A program made the position numbers and the translations under genes. From Zelonia costaricensis (Eukaryota; Euglenozoa; Kinetoplastea; Trypanosomatida; Trypanosomatidae): a stretch of DNA of 64,000 bases. Within the stretch, counting starts at the first letter, position 1, and each line of letters begins with the position of its first letter. Shown here piece after piece: positions 29,066-38,668 of this stretch. The notes under the pieces are model-generated. The model saw nothing but the letters and a program-made list of their open reading frames with translations, was not told where the DNA came from and did no database searches. The DNA lies in NCBI GenBank assembly GCA_030849075.1, contig JASAOO010003536.1, positions 38,236-102,235 on the forward strand, read 5' to 3'.

Positions 29066-30613
29066 CGCTCCGCGTCTGTGGGTGCGTCGGAAGGGGCGTG
29101 TGAGCGAGTGTGGTTGTGGGGAAGCAGAGAAGCACACTTGACGTTAGTGTTAGAGTGCTGCGGTGAAAGATACCGGGATAGGGCGTGAGAGAGAGAGGGA
29201 CAGGGCAGACGACGAGACGGGTGTATGGTCCCCTGCACGCCGGCGTCTTCAATCACAGGCTCAGCCGCAACGGTCGTTGCTACTGTGACATTGTGGTCGG
29301 TTCGCAGCGGCGGTCGCCACGGTGGTAGCGACGTTTTCGAGGTAGTGTTCACGTGGCGAAAGCGAGCAGGTGTCGGAAAGAGAGGCCAACAGGGGGTAGT
29401 AGAGAATGCAGAACACTAGAGCGCGGCGTACGCTCAGTTTGCTGCGGTAACTCCGCAGCTGGAGGGCCGAAGCGCGCACGCGCGCTTGACACCATTCTGG
29501 CAGCGCTGCACGCCGGAAGACCTCTTGACGTTTCGCAAGGAGACGACACACGCTTTCTCGTGTTCGACGTCGATGGGGAGGCGGGGGTTGCGCGGCGTGA
29601 AGCAGAAGCAGACCCAGGGGATTGCGATCGCACACGGCTCCGTCTCAGTTTTCTCTTGAGCTTGCGCGAAGTGGGCTTGACGGGAAGAGAAGAGGCACCG
29701 AAAACGAAGCGCGCGCTCGCGCGCCTTCATCCCTCGGGCACTGTGTATGGAAGTGTCTAGGGGTGCGTGCGTGTGGGTGTGGAAAGCCGAGCGGGACAAC
29801 AAGAAACAAAGCCAACGCGTGGGAAACAGACTATGACTCCACAAAGGCTGATGCGCTGCGACGTAGACACGCACACATGTAGGGCAGGAGGCGAAGGTGA
29901 AGGGGCTTCTGTCTGTTCACTTCCGGGACCAACAAAGACGGCGGTGACAAAGACGGCCGTTCACCTTTTTGTGTATGTGCCCCGACGAGAACTCCGAAAG
30001 AGGAGACTCATGAAGAGGGAAAAGGGAAACAGAAAGGGACGAGCGAGGGGCGGACAAGGACAAGTCTATGAGGAGGAATGTGCGACACGGCACCGCAGGA
30101 TGCAACAGAGCCTTGCACACGCGTGACCGGCAGTGTGCATACACCGATATGTCAGCAAAAAAAAAAAAGAAATGCAGTCGTCTGCGAGAGCAGAGTGAAA
30201 CATGAGCAACAGTCGAGGAGAGACGCGGTCGCTGCTGGACGCCGTGCGCCGCTGCACCTTGGTCGTGGTGATGCTAGGGCTTGCGCCTCCAGTCTCTACT
30301 TCCCCGGCGTCGGCACCAGTCGTACGGGAGGACCGAGGGGATGACAGCACGTGGCGAAAAGCCGCCGAGGCAAGAACTCCGCTGGCGGTGCTGGATACGT
30401 GTCTAGCGGCGTCACTCGATCCGCGCCGCTGTCACCATGCCCTGCCCCCCCCCCTCCCAAGGGGTGCCTACCTCGCGCGGCGCAGCCGAGGACGCCGTGC
30501 ACAGCACGGCACGAGATGATGCATCGTGGTGCGAGCGGACGCGGTGCAAGCACACACGCCGCTTCCGCCTCCTGCTCCTCCAGCACCACCATCGCTGTCT
30601 TGACCTTCCACCC
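29066..30613. other. 1.5 kb spacer between KKT2 and the coiled-coil gene
   Basis: Probably the KKT2 3' UTR plus the coiled-coil 5' UTR. It contains an A-run near 30157-30169, a C-run near 30446-30456 and otherwise mixed sequence. Open frames up to about 146 codons on either strand show no protein-like signal. Confidence 0.5.
29075..29100 (-). promoter_or_regulatory. Predicted trans-splice acceptor of the coiled-coil gene
   Basis: On the minus strand the tract CCCCTTCC is followed by CACCCACAG ten bases before the ATG at 29065, which supports that start over the GTG extension. Confidence 0.4.
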
Positions 30614-33600
30614 TCAGCGCCGGAAGTTGTTGTTGAGGACTGTCTCTACCTGCGACAGGATGCCGGTCTGGTCAACCACAAACGGCTCGGCGGTGCCGTC
30701 GGCGTTGATGTAGTACTTTTGGCCGACGTTGTGACGCCGATCACTCTGCCAGCGAATGTCTACCATCGCGTTGCACACCACCTGCGAGCGCAAGTTGGAC
30801 AGACGGAAGAGCGTGAAGGTGCCAGCCGGGTCCGGGAAGACCTTCCGGATGTACACAAACTTCGTGTCGCGCGGGACGTGGGGCATGTTGCGGTGGTGAA
30901 TGTACGCCGCGTGCACTGCCGCCGGTGTCAGGCCCTCCGCCCTGAGGCGGCAGAACTCGTCCACGAAACCGGTGATGCACCGCAGCACCCCGCCGAGGTA
31001 CCGCTGCGCCTCCGGCAAGCTAAGAATGCGCGCCTCCTCGTCATAGAAGGTCTGCACGTGCGGGTGCGGCTGGTTGCGGTTGGTGCTCTCGTTGTTCATG
31101 CACGGCACGTACAGCACCAGCTTCGAGTGGACGTCGAGCACCGCCGTGCCGACGCCGGCCTCGGTCGGGAACATGGCGCCGTAGCGGCCCGGCTGCAGCG
31201 AGTAGTACATGACAACGGTGTCCTCATTCGTGAAGGAGTAGAAGCGCACCCAGCCGCCGCTAAGAAAGTCGTCGAGAAACTGCTGACGGTTGCGCTCGTC
31301 GCGTGGCAGGGCGAGGAAGCCGCCAGTGGGGCGATTCAGCGCCTGGACTACCGGCGGCGGCGCGGCCGCCGCGACAGCAGAGGAAGCCGCGCCCGCAGCG
31401 AGGTGGCTGTGCGGGGCGGCGGCGGCGGTGGCAGTCATCGCGCTTGCCATGGAGTAGCGCGACTGCCGGATCGCCGCGAAGCTCTTCGGTGGGACGGCAG
31501 CCGGGGTCTGGAAGCCGCCCAGGTGTGCCTTGAGCGCCGCGGCCGGGGACGGGGCCGCCGGGCCACGACGTGGCAGCGGAGGGCCGCCCTGTGCTGTGTG
31601 GCCGCTCACAGACGGCGCGCGTGTCGCCTGCCCTGGTCCGCGCGGTGCCTGCGGCGGCAGCATCGTGTGCTTCACAAGGTCCTCCTCCTCTGCACCGTAC
31701 CGCCGCTGCGCCGCCGCCGCAGTCGCTGCTGCAGCCACCGCCTTTGACGGCAGCGGTTGCTCCTCTTCACGGCCGCGCTTCCGCGGACTCTGACGGGCGT
31801 TCTCGCCCCGCGACGACGAGGCGCTGCGCGGCACGTGCGGCTGACGCGGCATCTCGCGCGGCCGGTCTGCCACCTCGGCGCGAATCGTGATCACGCCCGC
31901 CCGCGCCATCTCGACGCTCTCCGCGCGCCGCCGCGCCGCTATACCGATAATCTCGCCGTCGCTGTTGTACTGCGGCGGGGTTGCTGGTCCCGACAAGATC
32001 GGGTCGGCGCGCACCGCAGCCTTCTGCCGCTCCATTTCCTCCATGATGTCCCGCAGCTCGGCGGAACTGCGCGGCTGCAGCTGCACACGCGACCCCTTGC
32101 TCGGCACCTGCACCGGTGGCGGCAGGTCGAGTAAGATGCTCTCGTTGGAGGAGCTCGGCGGCCGGCCGCGCACGCCACCCGCGCCGCGGCGCTGTTGCGA
32201 CGAGGCGCGACCGGCGGTTGAGGGGCGCGCGCTCTCCTCCGGGAAGTCGGCCTCGCGGTGCTGCGCCACCATAGCGTCGAAGTCGACGGCGCTCTGCGCG
32301 TTGGGGTCGCCGATGCTGATGCGGCCGCCGGTGGACGTGCGATTGTACGTCGGCCGGCCCACGCGGCGGCTGCTCGCGCGCGGCTTCGGCTCATCCTCGA
32401 GCGAGTCGGGCAGCTGGACATCCAGCATGCTTGGCCGCTTCAGCTCGTCCCAGAGCAGCGTGTTCATTCGTGACGAGCGGCGCGGCGAGGGGCTCACGCT
32501 GGGGCCGCGGCACCGCAGGGAGTGGCCTTGCAGCTTCGCGGCCGAAGTGAACTTCTTCGCGCAGGTGGAGCAGACAAAGTTGACGTCCTTGAGCGTGCCC
32601 GAGTAGGCGCACTGCATGCAGACGTCGTAGTCGCACTTGTAGCACCGGAAGACCGGCGACTCGGCAGACACCTTGACCACGCCGCAATTGCACACGTTGC
32701 AGTCAAAGCCGCTGTAGGCGTGCGGAATCGACGTCAGCTTCGTCATGACGTGCCCGTTTAGGCACTTGAACTCGCCCTCGAGCCCGTCCGTCAATTCGCG
32801 CGGCAGCGAGACGACGGCGCGGAGGTTCCAGCGGGTGGCCGTGTCGCGGCCCGGGTACACCATCGCGAAGTGATCAGGACTGGAGCGCACCAGCTCCCCA
32901 CGCCCCTCCCCCGTCATGCTCACGCTACGCCGACCCGACAGCGACGCCCGCGCCCCCACCACGGTGACGGCTGCCGGTTTACGCTCACCCGGCCCCGAGA
33001 CGAGGGACACGCTGCCGCCGCGGGCGCGCGTGCCGCGGCGCGTGAGAAACTGGTTGCACAGCTTACCGTGCTGCACCTCCTCCGCCTGCAGCACGTCCGC
33101 CCGCGCATCCTGCTCCGCACGCGTCAGCGAGAGGAGGCCCCACAACACGCTGTAGGTTACGTGGTACTCCAACTCCACCTGCGCCCGCCCGCGCTGCTCC
33201 GTCGCTTCCACTCGCTCCAGCGCCTCGCGCAGCACCGCTTCCGCCGTCCGCTTGGCGCGAAACTGGAGGTTTTCGCCAAGGCTGTGGAGCGCCTGCCCGT
33301 TCGCCGGCGAGGGCTCGAGCAGGTTCAACTTTTGCAGCAGGGACAGCGGGCAAGAGAGCGGCCGGCGGTTCCACACGGAGTCCTCGAGCACCTCCATCAA
33401 GGTCGCCCGCCGCGATGGCTCCCGATGCAGAATGCGCTCGACGAGGCGGCAGAGCTGCGAATCGCCTTTCCAGTCCCTCGGCCAGCTCCACGCTGCCCCG
33501 GCGACGGCGTTGAAGAGCGCGAGCGACTTCTGCTCCTTGTCCAGCTGACGCATCCCCTTCTGCTCCATCGCGTCAAGGTAGGGGTTCATGCGGGTTAGCA

Positions 33601-34411
33601 GCACGTACAGGACCACGCCAATGCTCCACGTGTCGACCTCTTTGCCGTAGCTGAGCGACGGCGCCTCCGAGTTTTTGGTCATGCGCTTGTACACCTCTGT
33701 CGCCATCTCCGGCGCCATGTACATCGCCGTCCCAGCCACGGTCTTGCGCGGGTGCGCCTCCGAGATGCGGCTAGAGAGGCCGAAGTCTGTGACCTTGAGG
33801 TTGCCCTCGGCGTCAAAGAGGAGGTTTTGCGGCTTCAAATCGCGGTGAATGCAGCCCTTGGAGTGGATGTACGAGATGGTGCTGACCAGGGCCCAGCCAA
33901 TCCACAACACCTCAGGCACGGCGAGGCTCCGACTCGCGATAACGTCGTGCAGTGACTTGCCGGCACACCGCTCCATCACGACGTATGCCCGGTCGTCGTC
34001 CCTGCCGGCGGCGTAGAAGCGCACAATGTTGGGGTGCCGCGAGAAGTGGCTCATCAGGGTCACTTCCTCCTTCAGTCTCTTCCAGTCATTCTCGCTCATC
34101 CGCTTCGACGACACCTTGAGCGCGTAGGCCTCGCCACTGTTGGAGACGGCGTCGAACACTTTGCCAAACCCACCCTTGCCGAGTAGCCCCGTCGTGACGA
34201 GCCGGAGATCCTCCTCCTCGAAGTACACCGTCATGTGCTCCAGCGGGTGATCGTCTTCCTCTATCTGGTCCACAACGCAGCGCTGGATGTGCGGCGTCTT
34301 CACGGTGCTGCCGAGCCGCGCGATGGACGGCGTCTGCGACAGATCGCGTGGCATGGAGACGACACCGCCACGCGGCGGCGTCCGTGACGATGAGCCACCG
34401 ACGTGAGTCAT
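30614..34411 (-). CDS. KKT2: Kinetoplastid kinetochore protein kinase KKT2
   Basis: A 1265-residue protein in three parts. Residues about 70-350 are an intact Ser/Thr kinase: glycine loop GKGGFGKV (79-86), ALK Lys99, HRDLKPQN (Asp191), DFG (209-211), APE (233-235). Residues about 548-636 are Cys-rich: Cys550, 571, 574, 590, 593, 598, 601 suggest a RING/ZZ-like zinc site, followed by a finger Cys614-x2-Cys617-x12-His630-x3-Cys634. After a long disordered Arg/Ser/Pro-rich linker, residues about 1030-1265 resemble paired polo boxes (WVRFYSF, later FTLFRLSN). Kinase, zinc-binding centromere-targeting region and divergent polo boxes is the known layout of KKT2/KKT3, and the length fits KKT2. KKT2 sits at centromeres throughout the cell cycle in kinetoplastids, whose kinetochores lack most conventional components. 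Confidence 0.9.
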   Translation of the reverse strand: MTHVGGSSSRTPPRGGVVSMPRDLSQTPSIARLGSTVKTPHIQRCVVDQIEEDDHPLEHMTVYFEEEDLRLVTTGLLGKGGFGKVFDAVSNSGEAYALKVSSKRMSENDWKRLKEEVTLMSHFSRHPNIVRFYAAGRDDDRAYVVMERCAGKSLHDVIASRSLAVPEVLWIGWALVSTISYIHSKGCIHRDLKPQNLLFDAEGNLKVTDFGLSSRISEAHPRKTVAGTAMYMAPEMATEVYKRMTKNSEAPSLSYGKEVDTWSIGVVLYVLLTRMNPYLDAMEQKGMRQLDKEQKSLALFNAVAGAAWSWPRDWKGDSQLCRLVERILHREPSRRATLMEVLEDSVWNRRPLSCPLSLLQKLNLLEPSPANGQALHSLGENLQFRAKRTAEAVLREALERVEATEQRGRAQVELEYHVTYSVLWGLLSLTRAEQDARADVLQAEEVQHGKLCNQFLTRRGTRARGGSVSLVSGPGERKPAAVTVVGARASLSGRRSVSMTGEGRGELVRSSPDHFAMVYPGRDTATRWNLRAVVSLPRELTDGLEGEFKCLNGHVMTKLTSIPHAYSGFDCNVCNCGVVKVSAESPVFRCYKCDYDVCMQCAYSGTLKDVNFVCSTCAKKFTSAAKLQGHSLRCRGPSVSPSPRRSSRMNTLLWDELKRPSMLDVQLPDSLEDEPKPRASSRRVGRPTYNRTSTGGRISIGDPNAQSAVDFDAMVAQHREADFPEESARPSTAGRASSQQRRGAGGVRGRPPSSSNESILLDLPPPVQVPSKGSRVQLQPRSSAELRDIMEEMERQKAAVRADPILSGPATPPQYNSDGEIIGIAARRRAESVEMARAGVITIRAEVADRPREMPRQPHVPRSASSSRGENARQSPRKRGREEEQPLPSKAVAAAATAAAAQRRYGAEEEDLVKHTMLPPQAPRGPGQATRAPSVSGHTAQGGPPLPRRGPAAPSPAAALKAHLGGFQTPAAVPPKSFAAIRQSRYSMASAMTATAAAAPHSHLAAGAASSAVAAAAPPPVVQALNRPTGGFLALPRDERNRQQFLDDFLSGGWVRFYSFTNEDTVVMYYSLQPGRYGAMFPTEAGVGTAVLDVHSKLVLYVPCMNNESTNRNQPHPHVQTFYDEEARILSLPEAQRYLGGVLRCITGFVDEFCRLRAEGLTPAAVHAAYIHHRNMPHVPRDTKFVYIRKVFPDPAGTFTLFRLSNLRSQVVCNAMVDIRWQSDRRHNVGQKYYINADGTAEPFVVDQTGILSQVETVLNNNFRR

Positions 34412-35619
34412 CCGTGGCGCTCCTCAATCGCCTCAAGGTTTCTCTTGTTTTTTTACTTTTTCAGTAGTACTCTGATCCGACACGAGGTAGACGGTGCTCT
34501 CGCTGCTGCCCTTGTTTCTCTTCCTGTATGGAGACGGGTGTGCTTCTAAAAGGCAAAGAAGGAATCTGCCGGGGAGGGCCGAAGAAGGCGAGCAAGCTAC
34601 TCTATGTGAGACAAAGCGCACGACCGAGAAAAAAAAAAAAGAAACAGCCAGCTTCCACGGCTATCTGCTCCTCTGTGCCGCTGTAACTTGTGAAGCGTGT
34701 ACGTTTTGGACGCAAGACAGCCTCTACGCGCCACGCCACAGCCAAAAAACACGCACAGAAACGCCGCGACTGGTAAGCGCGCCGTCCAGCTGGTCGAGAG
34801 CACTCGCCCAAGAGCTGTCCATATGCCATTTTTGTAGTCGTAGTTGTTGTGTTTTTTTTTTTTTTTCGGGAGTTGTGTTGCCCAGGAAAACCATCCAGCA
34901 CAAAACCGCGACCAGAAAAAAAGAGGGTAAAGTGGTAGGCGAAACAGTTAGTTATCCAAAGAGTACGGTCAGTGATTGATCTTTTTTTTTTTCCGATGTT
35001 GTACGCGACGGGCAGCTTTACGCACGCACGCTCGCCTGCGAGCACGGGGTGTTTGTGGCGCGCATTCGTCGCCGTGATCGTTGCCACGTACGGAAAACCA
35101 TTGTCTGTGATGCGATAACAGTCCCTCAAGGGGCGAAGTCAACCGTACGACTGTCCCTCCAAGGACGCAGCATTTGGGCAGGCGAAGCTCTTTTGTTGGT
35201 TCTGAAATTGTGCGCGAGACCTTCGGCCATGTTAGCGTTAAGCTTGTGAGTGCGGGGCAGCAAAAAGAGGGAGGAAGACGCATTCCGGCGGCTAACGATC
35301 AAGTGGGGTAGGGATGCGATCCACAGTGCTAGCAGACTACTTCGTGTGTGTGTGTGTGTGTGTGTGTGCAGCCGAAACGGTTGCTCCTGAAAAAAAAAAA
35401 AAAGGATACTCGCACTCACATTTCACCGGGCGCTGCAGCCGCGCAGAACGAGGCGCTAGCTGGCCCCAAATTGTGTGAAAAAACGATACCTGCCGATGCC
35501 GTAGAGAGAACAGGAATGCACAGCGCGCTTTCAGGCTGATTGTCGAATGGGCTTTCTGGAGAAATGCTGCGTAGCTGTCCTTCACTTTGCAGGCAGGTTG
35601 GCACGTACTCATCATACGT
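34412..35619. other. Spacer between COQ5 and KKT2
   Basis: No gene seen. Here the plus strand carries T-runs (34852-34866, 34981-34992), opposite to most spacers, so the transcript would contain A-runs. An A-run at about 34629-34640 (T on the minus strand) followed by CACATAG near 34602 is a plausible acceptor for KKT2, giving a leader of about 190 bases. A TG run lies at 35344-35368 and an A-run at about 35391-35403. Confidence 0.5.
35344..35368. repeat. (TG)n microsatellite
   Basis: Perfect TG run in the COQ5-KKT2 spacer. Confidence 0.85.
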
Positions 35620-36486
35620 CTAAGCTGCCTCTGGCGCGGGCTTCGGTTCAGCTACGTCACTGGTCGACGCAGGCGTGGGGACGCTGGGGCTGCTCTTCGC
35701 GACGATCGGAGTGGGGTTCGTCTTGACGGCGGTGTGGATGCAGGCGATGCCGCCGGTGAGGTTCTCGTAGCGGACGTAGCCGAATCCGGCGTCACGGATC
35801 ATTTGCGCGAAAGTTTCCTGGTCCGGGAAGGCGCGGATGCTGTCCACCAGGTAGCGGTAGCTCTCCTCGTCGGCCAGCACGCGGCCTGCCTGCGGCATGA
35901 AACCGTAGGACCAAAGGTCGTACGGCACGCTCAGAAGAGGGCACGTCACCTTGCTAAACTCGAGCACATTGAGCACACCACCGACTTTGAGCACGCGGAA
36001 CGCCTCACGGAGTGCCTTTGGCCGGTCGCTGAAGTTGCGAATGCCAAAGGAAACGGTGTAGCTGTCAAACGCGTCACTCTCGAAGGGGAGCTCCTCGCCG
36101 CTGGCGCACACCCAGTCAATATCCAAGTAGCCCTCACGCTCCGCGCGCTTCTCGCCTTCCTTCAGCATCATTTCGTTAATGTCGCACACCACCACCTTCG
36201 TGCTTGCCGCCGTCTTGGGAACGAGACCGAAGGCACGCTCGCGCGCGCGGATGATGTCGGTGATCCGGAAAGCGATGTCACCAGTGCCGCCGGCGACGTC
36301 CAGAAACTTGCCGCCCGGCAGCGGGCACACACAGTCCTCCACAAAGTGCTTCTTCCACACCCGGTGCACGCCGACCGAGAGGACGTCGTTCATCAGGTCG
36401 TACTTGGACGCAACGGAGTCGAATACCCTCTTGACGTACGCGTCGCCGAGGCCCATGTTGCGGCCGAGGCGAGTGTAGCGCAGCAT
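35620..36486 (-). CDS. COQ5: COQ5-type ubiquinone biosynthesis C-methyltransferase
   Basis: A 288-residue UbiE/COQ5 family enzyme that C-methylates the benzoquinone ring in ubiquinone synthesis with S-adenosylmethionine, normally on the matrix face of the mitochondrial inner membrane. Visible are the family signature YDLMNDVLSVGVHRVWK (29-45), SAM motif I FLDVAGGTGD (61-70), motif II VVVCDINEMML and the second signature RNFSDRPKALREAFRVLKVGG. The enzyme core ends near residue 255 and is followed by a Pro/Ser/Ala-rich tail of about 33 residues not typical of the family. No clear cleavable presequence is seen in the first ten residues (MLRYTRLGRN), though they are basic. The product feeds the quinone pool used by NDH2, encoded about 9 kb away. 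The ATG follows a C/T tract and GTAG by about 74 bases. Confidence 0.95.
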   Translation of the reverse strand: MLRYTRLGRNMGLGDAYVKRVFDSVASKYDLMNDVLSVGVHRVWKKHFVEDCVCPLPGGKFLDVAGGTGDIAFRITDIIRARERAFGLVPKTAASTKVVVCDINEMMLKEGEKRAEREGYLDIDWVCASGEELPFESDAFDSYTVSFGIRNFSDRPKALREAFRVLKVGGVLNVLEFSKVTCPLLSVPYDLWSYGFMPQAGRVLADEESYRYLVDSIRAFPDQETFAQMIRDAGFGYVRYENLTGGIACIHTAVKTNPTPIVAKSSPSVPTPASTSDVAEPKPAPEAA

Positions 36487-37015
36487 TTTTCTTACTGCAG
36501 CTTCCGAGCTCTCCTTTCGTCCGTGTTGCTGCGCACGACAGATTTGACTAGGCTAAAATCTACAGGAGAGATGAAACGAGGCGGTAAAAGAAAAACCACT
36601 AAGCGCAGAATTCTGAATTTGACGAAAACCAGATTTTGTGCGTGTGTGATCGCTGCGAACGCCGTTGGGAGAGAAAGCCGGCAAAACAAGCAATAAAAAA
36701 AAAGAGCATCGACAAGGCGGAGAACGAAAAAGGCAGCTTGACCGTAGATGGTGCACCACATTCTATTGTACCTCTGAGGGATGGGTTCACTATTTCTTTG
36801 TTTCTTTTCGCCGCACTCTGTCCGTGTTCCGAGGCTGCAGCGGACGGTGCACTGAGGAACGAAAAAAAAAAAAAGCGGAGAGAGTCCAAGAGGAGCGCGC
36901 GAGCTCCTGCCGCAGAACGGTGCAGACGCGGCGCGTGAAAGAAGCACCGCGGCAAAGCGCACTGTTGTGTCATGATCTTTTTTCCTTTTTTTTTGGTGGT
37001 ACCCGGCGTCAGGTG
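36487..37015. other. Spacer between the WD40/PIP gene and COQ5
   Basis: Short spacer with the COQ5 acceptor, A-runs near 36696-36705 and 36862-36874 and a T-run near 36985-36994. No gene seen. Confidence 0.5.
36558..36600 (-). promoter_or_regulatory. Predicted trans-splice acceptor of COQ5
   Basis: On the minus strand a T/C-rich tract interrupted by few purines ends in CTCCTGTAG, about 74 bases before the COQ5 ATG. A second AG lies 7 bases further on. Confidence 0.5.
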
Positions 37016-38668
37016 TCAGGACTCGCTCAGCCCTGCTTGCGTCACGTCGGCGCATACGTAAAGGTCGCCGTCGTCTCCGCCTACACAAAAAACACTGTGC
37101 TGGTGCGACGCCGATACGCTGCACAGTTGGTACGACCACTCCGAGAACGGCGTCGAGACGGAAAGCGGCAGATCGCGGCATCTATTCCCTTCATCGTCGT
37201 CTGACGAATTGGGGCTGTTTCTCTTCAGCACCGCCGCGGCAGTCGTAAAGTCGTTGGCTGCCGCCGAGCGAGGGAGCCTGCGCTCTACGCCAGGACGCTG
37301 ATGTGCCTTGTCCTCGAACGTGTCCTTCTCGCCACCGCAAACGTGACTGGTTGTGTTGTAGACCAAGATTGTGTTAGATGCAATGTGCGGGTAAATGAGG
37401 CGATCAAAGAGCGGCATCATTGAGATCTTGGGCGGCGGCACACTTGCGGAGACTTGCGAGCGGCGGCAGTCGCCGGTGCTGACGCGCGCTGTCTCGGCAA
37501 AGGACGATGCGCCGATAGAAAGAGCAACAATGTCACCAGAGTCGGTATTGAGCCATGCCAGCTGTACGCCGCGCCTCCGCAAAGCCGACGGAACCTCAAC
37601 GTGCAGCGCCTCGATCGCGCCGCCGACGGAGAAGGTGGCAACGTGCTCGTTGCGTTTTCGCAGGTCCCAGAGGGCGACCGCGCCGCTTTTAGTGCCTGTC
37701 AGTAGCTGGACGGCATCGCTTCGGTCCACGGCAGCGACAGCGGTGACGGCGGCTGTTGCGGCGCCTCGACGTGTGCTGGAACCCAGCCCACTGATAATCG
37801 CTGACGGAAGCGCGGCCTCAGTGCACAATAGCGGGTGCCTGCGTCGTGTGTCGATGAGCGCCGTGCAGCCGTTGCCGAGGGCTGCGACAGCAACAGTATC
37901 GGACAATGGAAAAACGGCAGTGGCTGCTGGCGCGCTGCTCTGTTGCCCTGCGTGCCGCTCAAATTGCAGCTCGCGCATGTCGTAGGTATGAAGAGGGGTG
38001 CCTGCGGTTTCGTCCAGGTCCTCGAGGTCAAAGACGTCCAGCGTTGGGGCCCCGCTGTAGCCGCAGATCGTGTTGAGTGTGCTGCCCATGAAGTGCGCGG
38101 CGGAGAGACCGAAACTCATCCTGTTTTCGCCACCCACACGCGCTTGAACGGTGGCGGTGCTCAGCTCAACGAGCGGTGCAGTGCTCCCGCGCGGTGCACC
38201 GGCAGTGTCGGTCCACGCCGCGGCGCCGAAGAGCTGGAAGCCCGAGCGGCGGCATGCGAGAAGAAGCTCGTCTCGTGCGTCCCACTCGGTGCTGGTGACG
38301 CAATTCCTGAACGTGTCCGCGGTGGATACAAGCGCCTCGCCGTCGGTGTTGTGCCGTGTGGCGTGAATGCTCGGCGCGAGGGTGCGGACGAGCGGCACCG
38401 TGCCTGGCGGAAAGGCCGACCAGGGAAGGTGCCGATTTCTATGTTGAGGGCGGGCAAGGAGAAGGCCCCATTTGTGGCGCTGGAGGTGCCAGAGTTGCGA
38501 GGCGGTGGCCCTTGTCATGCACGACGGCCCGGGGTACGAGGCAACATAGTCCTGCTCATCGCGGTGGCGCTTTCGCGTGTCGCTGGCGGGGTGTGCGTCG
38601 TCGACTTTGGGCAGAAAGTTGTCTGCGGGGCGATTGGCTTGGAAAAACGCCCTGAGTGTGGTCTGCAT
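37016..38668 (-). CDS. WD40-repeat protein with N-terminal PIP box
   Basis: A 550-residue protein. It opens with MQTTLRAFF, an exact match to the PCNA-binding PIP box (Gln2, Leu5, Phe8, Phe9), followed by a basic patch TRKRHR (31-36) that could be a nuclear signal. The rest looks like a beta-propeller; the clearest blade is LLTGTKSGAVALWDLRKR, with WDLR at 334-337, close to the DWD box used by CUL4-DDB1 substrate receptors. Other blade-like parts are STEWDARDELLLACRRSG and AALGNGCTALIDTRR. A PCNA-linked WD40 protein recalls CDT2 or DDB2/WDR76-like factors; no specific orthologue is claimed. The open frame runs on to 39589 through a poly-G stretch containing an N, but the ATG at 38668 is ten bases after a C/T tract and CCAG. 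Confidence 0.7.
   Translation of the reverse strand: MQTTLRAFFQANRPADNFLPKVDDAHPASDTRKRHRDEQDYVASYPGPSCMTRATASQLWHLQRHKWGLLLARPQHRNRHLPWSAFPPGTVPLVRTLAPSIHATRHNTDGEALVSTADTFRNCVTSTEWDARDELLLACRRSGFQLFGAAAWTDTAGAPRGSTAPLVELSTATVQARVGGENRMSFGLSAAHFMGSTLNTICGYSGAPTLDVFDLEDLDETAGTPLHTYDMRELQFERHAGQQSSAPAATAVFPLSDTVAVAALGNGCTALIDTRRRHPLLCTEAALPSAIISGLGSSTRRGAATAAVTAVAAVDRSDAVQLLTGTKSGAVALWDLRKRNEHVATFSVGGAIEALHVEVPSALRRRGVQLAWLNTDSGDIVALSIGASSFAETARVSTGDCRRSQVSASVPPPKISMMPLFDRLIYPHIASNTILVYNTTSHVCGGEKDTFEDKAHQRPGVERRLPRSAAANDFTTAAAVLKRNSPNSSDDDEGNRCRDLPLSVSTPFSEWSYQLCSVSASHQHSVFCVGGDDGDLYVCADVTQAGLSES

Noticed and set aside
30437..31747. Plus-strand frame of 436 codons
   Set aside because: Antisense shadow of the KKT2 C-terminal half, Arg/His-rich.
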